Origin: Pseudomonas viridiflava
GTDB taxonomy: Bacteria > Pseudomonadota > Gammaproteobacteria > Pseudomonadales > Pseudomonadaceae
Direction of reading: 5' to 3'
DNA: 64,000 nt
NCBI RefSeq assembly: GCF_900582625.1
Contig: NZ_UTIQ01000327.1
Location: forward strand, 1 to 64,000
The notes under the pieces were generated by a model, which had not been told where the DNA came from, made no database searches, and saw nothing but the letters and a program-made list of their open reading frames with translations. Numbering within the stretch: the stretch's first letter is position 1; every line of letters begins with the position of its first letter. The translations under genes and the position numbers were made by a program. Positions 51,580 to 58,790 of the stretch are shown here, in pieces.

Positions 51580-52308
51580 GTGACCTTGCAACGCGACAGT
51601 TCCACCTCGCTTTACGAGCAGATCGCTCACCAATTGCTGACGGAAATCCAGCAAGGCCACTTTGGCGCGCTGGGCAAATTGCCGTCGGAATCCGAGCTGG
51701 TGGAGCGCTTCCAGGTCAGCCGCGTGACCATCCGTTTGGCCCTTGCCAAGTTGGGCGATGACGGCGTGGTGGAGCGCAAACAAGGCAAAGGCACGTTCGT
51801 GGCCGCGCAACAGGTGCGCCACGACCTCGACGCCCTGCGCAGCTTTCACGACTCGCTGGTCTTGCAAGGCCTGGCGCCGACCATGCGCCTGCTCGCCCAT
51901 CGCCGCGTGGCAGTGCCGGACGAGCTGACCGCGCTGTTCAGCGAGGCTTGCGTGATGGTCGAGCGCTTGCACACTGTGGACGACGAACCCATCGCCTTCG
52001 CCCGCAGCTACCTCACCGCCGAGCTGGCTGACGTCGACTGGCCCAGCGTCGAACAAGAGCCGCTGTACTCGGTGCTGGAACGCGTGACAGGTAAACCCGT
52101 GGTGCGCGCCGACATGGCCATTCGTGCCCGCGAAGCCGACAAAAAACTGGCCGAGCACCTGGGCATCAAACGCGGCACGGCGCTGTTGGTGATGCAGCGC
52201 ACTTCATGGTTTGACGAGCAGCAGTGCTGCGACCGCACCACCTTTTACATCCGCCCCGAACGCTATGAATTTGTTCTCAGCGGCGTGTTCAAAAACCGTC
52301 AGGCGTAA
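51580..52308 (+). CDS. GntR/HutC-family regulator with UTRA domain
   Basis: The 242-residue protein has a GntR winged helix (SLYEQIAHQLLTEIQQGHFG, KLPSESELVERFQVSRVTIR, GVVERKQGKGTFVA) and a UTRA ligand domain (MVERLHTVDDEPIAFARSYL, GTALLVMQRTSWFDEQQ, TTFYIRPERYEFVLSG). Such proteins are usually repressors released by the substrate of the pathway they control. It starts with GTG after AGGA. It is divergent from the ABC/DUF3604 operon with an operator-like palindrome between, so that operon is the likely target. Confidence 0.9.
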   Translation: MTLQRDSSTSLYEQIAHQLLTEIQQGHFGALGKLPSESELVERFQVSRVTIRLALAKLGDDGVVERKQGKGTFVAAQQVRHDLDALRSFHDSLVLQGLAPTMRLLAHRRVAVPDELTALFSEACVMVERLHTVDDEPIAFARSYLTAELADVDWPSVEQEPLYSVLERVTGKPVVRADMAIRAREADKKLAEHLGIKRGTALLVMQRTSWFDEQQCCDRTTFYIRPERYEFVLSGVFKNRQA

Positions 52309-52358
52309 AAGAAATCGCCTAGGATTCGCAACGACTCTCCGCACAAAAGGAACGCGCG

Positions 52359-53369
52359 ATGCATTCGATTACTCGCTGGCTGGGCGGCGCTGCACTGGCT
52401 TTCACCTTGTTAATGCCAACGGCACACGCAGCCGAGCAAAAGCCGATTTACTTCGGCGACCTCACCTGGGAAAGCGGCAGCCTGATTACCGAAGTGCTGC
52501 GTGTGCTGGTGGAAAAAGGCTACGGCTTGAAGACCGACACCCAGCCTGGCAGCACCGTCAGCCTGGAAGTGGCCCTGGCGCGCAACGACATTCAGGTGAT
52601 CGGCGAAGAATGGGCCGGCCGCAGCCCCGCCTGGGTCAAGGCCGAGGCCGACGGCAAAGTGTTTGGCCTGGGCGATATCGTAAAAAACGCCGATGAAGGC
52701 TGGTGGGTGCCTGACTATGTGATTCACGGCGACGCCGCCAAAGGCATCAAAGCCGTGGCGCCGGACTTGCGTTCAGTCAGCGACCTGCCCCGCTACGCCG
52801 AGGTGTTTCGCGACGCCGAGCAACCGGAAAAAGGCCGCTTCCTCAACAGCCCCGCCGGCTGGACCTCGGAAGTGGTGAACACGCAAAAACTCAAAGCCTA
52901 TGGCCTGACCGACAGCTACGTGAACTTCCGCACCGGCTCGGGTGCTGCGCTGGATGCGGAAATCACCTCGTCCATTCGCCGGGGCAAACCGGTGCTGTTC
53001 TATTACTGGTCGCCCACCCCGTTGATGGGCCGCTACAAGCTGGTGCGCCTGGAAGAACCGGCGTTCGACGCCGAGGCCTGGAAAACCCTCACCGACAGCA
53101 AAAACCCCAACCCACGCGGCAGCCGTTCGCTGGCCGCGCGCTTGTCGATTGGTGTGTCGGCGCCCTTCCGTGCGCAACACCCCGAGCTGGTGGCGATGTT
53201 TGAAAAGGTCGACTTTCCCATCGCCCTGCTCAACACCACGCTGGCGAGCATGAGCGAACAACGCCAATCGCCCCGCGCCGCCGCCGAGGCGTTTCTGAAA
53301 GCCAATCCGCAGGTGTGGCAGGCGTGGGTCAGTGACCAAGCGCGCAGCAAGGTCGAGGCGGCGCTGTGA
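52359..53369 (+). CDS. Betaine/choline-type ABC substrate-binding protein (OpuAC/ProX fold)
   Basis: The 336-residue periplasmic protein has a signal peptide (LGGAALAFTLLMPTAHA) and the OpuAC fold: IYFGDLTWESGSLITEVLRV, DIQVIGEEWAGRSPAW, EGWWVPDYVIHGD and KPVLFYYWSPTPLMGRYKL. The several tryptophans are typical of an aromatic cage for quaternary amines. It is 50 bases after the GntR gene and overlaps the permease start by four bases (GTGA). The ligand may be betaine, choline or another quaternary ammonium compound. Confidence 0.88.
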   Translation: MHSITRWLGGAALAFTLLMPTAHAAEQKPIYFGDLTWESGSLITEVLRVLVEKGYGLKTDTQPGSTVSLEVALARNDIQVIGEEWAGRSPAWVKAEADGKVFGLGDIVKNADEGWWVPDYVIHGDAAKGIKAVAPDLRSVSDLPRYAEVFRDAEQPEKGRFLNSPAGWTSEVVNTQKLKAYGLTDSYVNFRTGSGAALDAEITSSIRRGKPVLFYYWSPTPLMGRYKLVRLEEPAFDAEAWKTLTDSKNPNPRGSRSLAARLSIGVSAPFRAQHPELVAMFEKVDFPIALLNTTLASMSEQRQSPRAAAEAFLKANPQVWQAWVSDQARSKVEAAL

Positions 53370-54226
53370 GTTCAGGCTTTCCGGAAAGCCTGCACCACTC
53401 CATCGCCGATCCGGTAAACCGTCTGGTCGACGGCCTGGTCATCAACTACGGCGACCATCTGCGGCACGTGGCGGACACCTTGTTGCTGGGCGTCACCTGG
53501 CTGGAAAGCGGCTTGCGCGCCCTGCCCTGGTGGCTGCTGCTGATATTGGTATTCGCCCTCGCCTGGCATGCCGGGCGCAGTTGGAAACGGGCGCTGGCGC
53601 TGGTGGCGCTGATGTTTCTGATCGGCGTAGTCGGCCTGTGGGACAAGCTGCTGCAAACCTGCGCGTTGGTGCTGGTGGCCACCGGCTTGTGCGTGCTGCT
53701 CGGCGTGCCCATCGGCGTGCTGCTCGCCTTCCGGCCCACGGCGCGGCGAGTAATCATGCCGGTGCTCGATGTGATGCAGACGCTGCCCAGTTTTGTGTAC
53801 CTGATTCCGGTGCTGATGCTGTTTGGCCTGGGCAAGATTCCGGCGATTTTCGCCACCCTCATCTACGCGCTGCCGCCGCTGATTCGCCTCACCGACCTGG
53901 GCTTGCGCCAGGTCGACACCTCGGTGCGCGAAGCCGCACGTTGCCTGGGTGCTACGCGCTGGCAAGTGCTGCGCAATGTCGAGCTGCCGCTTGCGCTGCC
54001 GAGCATCATGGCCGGGCTGAACCAGACGGTGATGATGGCGCTGTCGATGGTGGTGGTCGCCTCGATGATTGGCGCACGCGGGCTGGGTGAAGAAGTGCTG
54101 GTGGGCATTCAAACCCTGGATGTCGGCCGTGGCGTGGAAGCCGGCCTGGCGATTGTGGCGCTGGCGGTGATCATCGACCGCATCACCCAGGACTACGGCC
54201 GCCGCGAATCAACCAAACCGGGCTAG
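53366..54226 (+). CDS. Betaine-type ABC permease (ProW-like)
   Basis: The 286-residue membrane protein has ProW features: a long N-terminal segment, several helices, and the EAA loop DTSVREAARCLGATRWQVLR with LPSFVYLIPVLMLFGLGKIP. The GTG start overlaps the binding-protein stop. No ATPase gene follows, so the importer is incomplete locally and must borrow an ATPase. Its stop codon overlaps that of the convergent binding-protein gene. Confidence 0.9.
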   Translation: MSSGFPESLHHSIADPVNRLVDGLVINYGDHLRHVADTLLLGVTWLESGLRALPWWLLLILVFALAWHAGRSWKRALALVALMFLIGVVGLWDKLLQTCALVLVATGLCVLLGVPIGVLLAFRPTARRVIMPVLDVMQTLPSFVYLIPVLMLFGLGKIPAIFATLIYALPPLIRLTDLGLRQVDTSVREAARCLGATRWQVLRNVELPLALPSIMAGLNQTVMMALSMVVVASMIGARGLGEEVLVGIQTLDVGRGVEAGLAIVALAVIIDRITQDYGRRESTKPG

Positions 54227-54912
54227 TTGTCCACGCTAAGGCCATGGCGTTCAGCGATGGCCTTGTACACGCCGTTGCGCCGCAGCTTGGCCAGCGCCTG
54301 ATTGAAGCGCTCGAGCAACGCTTCGGTCTGCGGGTAATTGCGGGAGGTCATCAGGTAGTTATGGCCGACCGCCAACGGCGTTTCCAGCACATGGAAGTTG
54401 GCGTGGTCCTCGGCTGGAAAATGCTTTTGAATCACGTCCCAGCCGACCACGTCCACCGCCGGCGCCAGGTCTACGCGCCCGGCGCGCAGCTTTTTGAAAC
54501 TGGACTCTTCGCTGGTCGCCGACTCCACCTGTAAACCGGCCTCAGCCAGCAGCGCCTCGTAGTAATAACCGCGCACGCCGCCGATTCGGTATTCCTGCAA
54601 TTCACTCAACGCTTCAAACGTGCGCGGATAGCCCTGATCTGTCGGGCTGTAATAGAAAAACAAGGTTTTCTTGGCATACAGCGGCTGCGAAAACAGAAAC
54701 CTGGCATCGCGCTCCGGCGTCGGCACATACGGCATGGTCGCCCACACCTTGGCGTCATCCGTCTCGCGCTCACAGCGCGGCCACGGCATAAAGCGGAAGG
54801 CGAATTTCACGCCCATTTCCTTGCCCACTTCCGGCAACAGCTCGGTGAGAAAACTGTTTTTCGGGTTGGCACTGACGAAAGGCGGCAGCTCGCTGGTGGC
54901 GATGGTGAGCAC
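54223..54912 (-). CDS. Amino-acid-type ABC substrate-binding protein; signal peptide encoded upstream of any usual start
   Basis: From the GTG at 54912 the 229-residue product has the SBP_bac_3 fold (LTIATSELPPFVSANPKNSF, FMPWPRCERETDDAK, DLAPAVDVVGWDVIQKHF) but no signal peptide. The frame stays open upstream, and codons from 54981 encode IKRLILTSLCLAALSGPTQA, a textbook signal peptide with its cleavage site. The codon where Met is expected (54979-54981) is ATC, and AGGCGG stands eight bases before it. Either a rare ATC start is used, the start codon has mutated, or the base call is wrong; the true gene would be 252 codons. No transporter partner is adjacent. Confidence 0.8.
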   Translation of the reverse strand: MLTIATSELPPFVSANPKNSFLTELLPEVGKEMGVKFAFRFMPWPRCERETDDAKVWATMPYVPTPERDARFLFSQPLYAKKTLFFYYSPTDQGYPRTFEALSELQEYRIGGVRGYYYEALLAEAGLQVESATSEESSFKKLRAGRVDLAPAVDVVGWDVIQKHFPAEDHANFHVLETPLAVGHNYLMTSRNYPQTEALLERFNQALAKLRRNGVYKAIAERHGLSVDN

Positions 54913-55142
54913 GGGCGTGGCGGCCTGCGTCGGGCCGCTTAGCGCGGCCAGGCAGAGGCTGGTGAGGATGAGCCGTTTGATTGGAGTGTCCGCCTGGGTG
55001 GCACGCTGGATGAGTTATAGAACTCTAGACAATTTAACGGGAGGAGACGGTAGAGCCGCTTTATCGACCGCTAGCCCCGATTGATCGGAGCGCCGCTGTC
55101 TCGAGATGCTGCCTCGCAGGATAACCAAAAAGTTAGATATCT

Positions 55143-55244
55143 CACCGTCATCCTCGCGAACGCGGGGATCCAGTATTTCCGACTGGGCGACAATCTAGGC
55201 CAGACGTAAGATTCTGGATCCCCGCGTTCGCGAGGATGACGGTG
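55143..55244. repeat. Inverted repeat, CTGGATCCCCGC / GAGGATGACGG family (copy 3)
   Basis: ACCGTCATCCTCGCGAACGC through GGGGATCCAG on the left is mirrored on the right by CTGGATCCCCGCGTTCGCG and GAGGATGACGGT, with about 40 bases between. It lies just past the nirD stop. Confidence 0.85.
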
Positions 55245-55281
55245 CAGGGGGGCACGATCGCCGTCTTGGACAGAGCGTTTC

Positions 55282-55641
55282 CTAGTCGCCCCGCCCCGCC
55301 AAAAACACCTCCACCACCTCCCCACTCACCCGCACCGGCCACACCTTCAACGCCTGCTCCGGGTATTCCAGACACGTGCCATCCTGCAAGCGAAAATGCT
55401 GCTTATACAACGGCGCCGCCACCACCAGATCCCCGGCCAGGCTGCCGATAATTCCGCGGCCAATCACATTGGCGCCCGACAACGGGTCGCGGTTTTCCAC
55501 GGCGAATATCTGCTCGCCATCGGGCAGGTAAAACAGCGCCACCTGCACGCCATCCACCAGCGACACCACGCCAGAATTGGCGACCAAATCCGCCCGCGCG
55601 CACACGCCGGTCCAGCCTTGTTCACGTGCAATGGCCTGCAT
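55282..55641 (-). CDS. nirD: Nitrite reductase small subunit NirD
   Basis: The 119-residue protein is the Rieske-like small subunit of the assimilatory NADH-nitrite reductase, which reduces nitrite to ammonium in the cytoplasm. It shows CARADLVANSGVVSLVDGVQ, LFYLPDGEQIFAVENRDPLS and VIGRGIIGSLAGDLVVAAPL, and as usual for NirD lacks the Rieske cysteine/histidine ligands. Its ATG overlaps the nirB stop (TGATG), so translation is coupled to nirB. Upstream open codons are nirB shadow. Confidence 0.94.
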   Translation of the reverse strand: MQAIAREQGWTGVCARADLVANSGVVSLVDGVQVALFYLPDGEQIFAVENRDPLSGANVIGRGIIGSLAGDLVVAAPLYKQHFRLQDGTCLEYPEQALKVWPVRVSGEVVEVFLAGRGD

Positions 55642-58205
55642 CACACCACCTCCACTGCGTTGATCAGCTTGAGTTCGTCGAGCTGAATGGGGCGAATCTG
55701 CCCGCGCTCTTTCACGAAATGAATATCCGGGTCGCCGCCCTTGGCGTTGACGAAGGTGCGGAAGCGTTTGAGTTTCTCCGGGTCTTTCAGGGCATTTGCC
55801 CATTCGCATTCGTAGCGGTCGACCACCAGCTGCATCTGCGCCTCCAGCTCGGCGGCCAGGCCCAGGCTGTCGTCGATGACCACGGCCTTGAGGTAATCCA
55901 GGCCGCCTTCCAGGCTTTCCCGCCATACCGAGGTGCGTTGCAGCTTGTCGGCGGTGCGGATGTAGAGCATCAGGAAACGGTCGATGTAGCGGATCAGCGT
56001 CTCGTCATCAAGGTCGGTGGCGAACAGTTCGGCGTGACGTGGGCGCATGCCGCCGTTGCCGCTGATGTACAGGTTCCAGCCCTTTTCGGTGGCGATCACG
56101 CCGACGTCTTTGCTCTGCGCTTCGGCGCATTCGCGGGTGCAGCCGGACACGGCGAACTTGAGCTTGTGCGGCGAGCGCAGGCCCTTGTAACGGTCTTCGA
56201 TAAACAGCGCCATCTTCACGCTGTCTTGCACGCCATAGCGGCACCAGGTGCTGCCCACGCAGCTCTTCACGGTGCGGGTCGACTTGCCGTAGGCGTGGCC
56301 GGTTTCAAAGCCGGCGGCAATCAGCTCGCCCCAGATATCCGGCAGCTCATGCAACTGCGCGCCGAACAAGTCGATGCGCTGACCGCCAGTGATCTTGGTG
56401 TACAGGTCGTACTTTTTCGCCACCGCGCCGATGGCGATCAAGCCGTCCGGGGTGATCTCGCCACCGGGAATACGCGGCACCACCGAGTAGGTGCCGTTCT
56501 TCTGCATGTTGGCCATAAAGGTGTCGTTGGTGTCTTGCAGCGGCACCAGCCACGGCTCCTGAATCGGCCGGTTCCAGCACGAGGCGAGAATCGAGCCGAT
56601 GGCGGGTTTGCAGATGTCACAGCCGACATGGCCTTTGCCGTGGCGGGCGAGCATGTCTTCAAAGGTTTCGATGCCGCCCACGCGCACCAGCGAGTACAGC
56701 TCTTGGCGCGTATAAGCGAAGTGCTCGCACAGGCTCTTGTCGACCACCACACCGCGCGCAGTCAGTTCGTGCTCGAACACTTGCTTGAGCAAGCCCGCGC
56801 ACCCGCCGCAACCGGTGGCCGCTTTGGTTTGCGACTTCAGGCCGGCGAGGTCGCTGCAACCGTTGTCGATGGCGCAGCAGATCGCGCCCTTGCTGACGTT
56901 ATGGCACGAGCACACGGTGGCGCTGGCCGGCAACGCATCCACGCCCAGGGCCGGCGCGGCGGCGCCTTGCGGCAGAATCAGGCTGGCGGGGTCGGCCGGC
57001 AAGGTGATGCCGTTCTGCACGTATTGCAGCAGCGTGTCGTAGTAGCTGTTGTCGCCTACCAGCACGGCGCCGAGGGCCTGTTTGCCGTCAGCGGAAACGA
57101 TCAAACGGCGGTAGGTGGAGGTGGCTTCGTCGATAAACCGGTAGCTGCGCGCACCTTGGGTGGCGCCATGGGCATCGCCGATGGAGCCCACGTCCACGCC
57201 CAGCAGTTTCAGCTTGGTCGACATGTCGGCGCCGAGAAATGGCTGGGCGCTGTCATCGCTCAAGCCCACCGCGTCGCACAGTTGTGCGGCCACGCTGCGC
57301 GCCATCTGATAACCCGGCGCGACCAGACCGAAAATGCTGCCGTTCCACGCCGCGCATTCGCCGATGGCGAAAATGCGCGCATCACTACTGCGGCACTGGC
57401 TGTCGATGGCGATGCCGCCACGGGCGCCCAGTTCCAGCTCGCAGGCTTTGGCCAGGGCGTCTTGCGGGCGGATGCCGGCGGAGAACACGATCAGGTCGGT
57501 TTCCAGAAATTCGTCATGGGCGAAGTTCATGCGGTAGCGGTACTCGCTGCCCGGCGTGATCGACTGGGTGCCGCGTGACAGGTGCACGCTTACGCCCAAT
57601 TCTTCGATGCGTGCTTTCAGCGCCTGGCCGCCGTGGTCGTCCAATTGCACCGGCATCAGGCGCGGGGCGAATTCCACCACATGGGCTTCAAGGCCAAGAG
57701 ACTTCAGGGCATTCGCCGCTTCCAGCCCCAACAAGCCGCCGCCGACGACCACGCCACGACGGGCGTTTTTCGCGGCGGCCTGAATGGTATCCAGGTCGGC
57801 CAGGGTGCGGTAGACCAAGCGCGAGTCGCCGGCCGCGCCCTCAATCGGCGGCACGAACGGATACGAACCGGTGGCCAGCACCAGGTGGTGGTAAGGCACG
57901 CAGCCGTTGGCGGTGATCACTTCCTGGCGAGCGCGGTCGATCTCCAGCACCGGCACGCCCAGGTGCAGGGTCACGCCGGGCGTGTGATACAGCGCGGCAT
58001 CGCCCAAGGCCAACGACTCGGCATCACGGCCGCCGAAGTACTCGGACAAATGCACACGGTCATAAGCGCGCAGCGGTTCTTCGCTGAACACCTCGATGCG
58101 GTAATGCGCCAGGGCGCCCCGCTCCACCAGTTGCTCGACACAGTGATGGCCCACCATGCCGTTGCCGATTACCACCAGGGTTTGCAGTTCATTTGTGCTG
58201 TTCAT
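55641..58205 (-). CDS. nirB: Assimilatory NADH-nitrite reductase large subunit NirB
   Basis: The 854-residue flavoprotein carries an N-terminal FAD/NAD oxidoreductase domain (TLVVIGNGMVGHHCVEQL, LVLATGSYPFVPPIEG, GVVVGGGLLGLEAANALKSL). A BFD-type [2Fe-2S] domain follows (VCSCHNVSKGAICCAI, GCGGCAGLL). The C-terminal sirohaem/[4Fe-4S] domain has SCVGSTWCRYG and SGCTRECAEAQSKDVG. The start at 58205 has AGGT upstream; seven further open codons were rejected. It is first in nirBD. Expression should need sigma-54 (promoter near 58414-58429) and NasT antitermination through the leader at 58245-58370. Confidence 0.96.
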   Translation of the reverse strand: MNSTNELQTLVVIGNGMVGHHCVEQLVERGALAHYRIEVFSEEPLRAYDRVHLSEYFGGRDAESLALGDAALYHTPGVTLHLGVPVLEIDRARQEVITANGCVPYHHLVLATGSYPFVPPIEGAAGDSRLVYRTLADLDTIQAAAKNARRGVVVGGGLLGLEAANALKSLGLEAHVVEFAPRLMPVQLDDHGGQALKARIEELGVSVHLSRGTQSITPGSEYRYRMNFAHDEFLETDLIVFSAGIRPQDALAKACELELGARGGIAIDSQCRSSDARIFAIGECAAWNGSIFGLVAPGYQMARSVAAQLCDAVGLSDDSAQPFLGADMSTKLKLLGVDVGSIGDAHGATQGARSYRFIDEATSTYRRLIVSADGKQALGAVLVGDNSYYDTLLQYVQNGITLPADPASLILPQGAAAPALGVDALPASATVCSCHNVSKGAICCAIDNGCSDLAGLKSQTKAATGCGGCAGLLKQVFEHELTARGVVVDKSLCEHFAYTRQELYSLVRVGGIETFEDMLARHGKGHVGCDICKPAIGSILASCWNRPIQEPWLVPLQDTNDTFMANMQKNGTYSVVPRIPGGEITPDGLIAIGAVAKKYDLYTKITGGQRIDLFGAQLHELPDIWGELIAAGFETGHAYGKSTRTVKSCVGSTWCRYGVQDSVKMALFIEDRYKGLRSPHKLKFAVSGCTRECAEAQSKDVGVIATEKGWNLYISGNGGMRPRHAELFATDLDDETLIRYIDRFLMLYIRTADKLQRTSVWRESLEGGLDYLKAVVIDDSLGLAAELEAQMQLVVDRYECEWANALKDPEKLKRFRTFVNAKGGDPDIHFVKERGQIRPIQLDELKLINAVEVV

Positions 58206-58244
58206 AGACGTACCTGCCAGAGCCAACGCGGTTTTGTCGAAGCA

Positions 58245-58281
58245 AAAAAAAAGCGCCCGGAACCAAAAAGGTTCCAGGCGC
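58245..58281 (-). terminator. Attenuator terminator in the nirB leader
   Basis: On the minus strand GCGCC-TGGAACC pairs with GGTTCC-GGGCGC around TTTTT and is followed by nine T residues, ending 38 bases before the nirB start. Its 5' arm shares bases with ANTAR hairpin P2. Confidence 0.9.
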
Positions 58282-58367
58282 CTTTGCCTGTTCGTGCTGC
58301 CGGCCCTTGAGCCATGCAGTCATGTAGTTACCCGGGCCGGTTGCGGCCAGACGATCGCCATTGATCG
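58275..58367 (-). promoter_or_regulatory. ANTAR (NasT) antiterminator element in the nirB leader
   Basis: Two hairpins with six-base loops are seen on the minus strand: P1 CGATC-AATGGC-GATCG (58352-58367) and P2 CAGGC-AAAGGC-GCCTG (58275-58290). Both loops have A at position 1 and G at position 4, the ANTAR recognition rule. P2 uses bases that form the 5' arm of the terminator, so binding of NasT should prevent termination. Confidence 0.85.
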
Positions 58368-58413
58368 ACAGGGCATCCCACACGCAGCAACGCGGCGGGG
58401 TTGCAGTCACGTA

Positions 58414-58429
58414 TGCAGTGGTTGTGCCA
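58414..58429 (-). promoter_or_regulatory. Sigma-54 promoter of nirBD
   Basis: TGGCACAACCACTGCA on the minus strand matches the -24/-12 consensus TGGCAC-N5-TTGC with one change; GG and GC are exactly ten bases apart. The expected start of transcription is about 58403, upstream of the ANTAR element. Confidence 0.8.
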
Positions 58430-58563
58430 GAAGGAAAATAACAGCGGCGCAGAGGCCGTGGCATGGGGCTTTTGCGCGGTGGCGTGGGATTGTTGCTGCG
58501 CCCGAATCTGGAGCCAAAACAGTGCGGGTGCGGCGCTAACGCCCCAATTCGGACCCAAGAAAC

Positions 58564-58634
58564 CCTGTAGGAGCGGCTTTAGCCGCGATGCTCTTAACAG
58601 CCAAAGCATCGCGGCTAAAGCCGCTCCCACAGGG
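58564..58634. repeat. REP-like inverted repeat (GAGCGGCTTTAGCCGCGATGC)
   Basis: A perfect arm of at least 20 bases (GAGCGGCTTTAGCCGCGATG) is mirrored by CATCGCGGCTAAAGCCGCTC; CTGTAG and CACAGG flank it. It sits between the divergent nirB and nitrate reductase promoters and may insulate them. Confidence 0.9.
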
Positions 58635-58658
58635 TCGTGCAAGGGCTCGCGAGGGTGT

Positions 58659-58674
58659 TGGCCCAGCCATTGCT
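58659..58674 (+). promoter_or_regulatory. Sigma-54 promoter of the nitrate reductase gene
   Basis: TGGCCCAGCCATTGCT matches TGGCAC-N5-TTGC with one change and exact spacing. Transcription would start near 58685, just before the first ANTAR hairpin. Confidence 0.8.
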
Positions 58675-58687
58675 ACACACACGCAAA

Positions 58688-58728
58688 GGCCATCAACGTC
58701 GGTGGCCGCACATTCAGGCAAAGGCGCC
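58688..58728 (+). promoter_or_regulatory. ANTAR (NasT) antiterminator element in the nitrate reductase leader
   Basis: P1 is GGCCATC-AACGTC-GGTGGCC (58688-58707), a seven-pair stem with one G-T pair. P2 is GGC-AAAGGC-GCC (58717-58728). Both six-base loops have A1 and G4. The sequence CAGGCAAAGGCGCC is identical to that around P2 of the nirB leader. P2 overlaps the terminator's 5' arm, which begins at 58722. Confidence 0.85.
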
Positions 58729-58772
58729 ATGCAGCCCCGTTGAAAAACGGTGCGCTGCATGGCGCCTTTTTC
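58722..58772 (+). terminator. Attenuator terminator in the nitrate reductase leader
   Basis: AGGCGCCATGCAGC pairs perfectly over 14 bp with GCTGCATGGCGCCT, with an inner CCGTT/AACGG stem, then TTTTTC. It ends about 20 bases before the start codon at 58791. Confidence 0.92.
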
Positions 58773-58790
58773 GTTTCAGCGGGGAATGAC

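Noticed and set aside
58189..58464. A 91-codon minus-strand frame through the nirB leader that could encode a leader peptide (WDALSINGDRLAATGPG region).
   Set aside because: The sigma-54 promoter predicts a transcript starting near 58403, after the only plausible upstream start codons. The frame also runs through the terminator and over the nirB start, and no ribosome site was found. Its open state may reflect conserved RNA structure.
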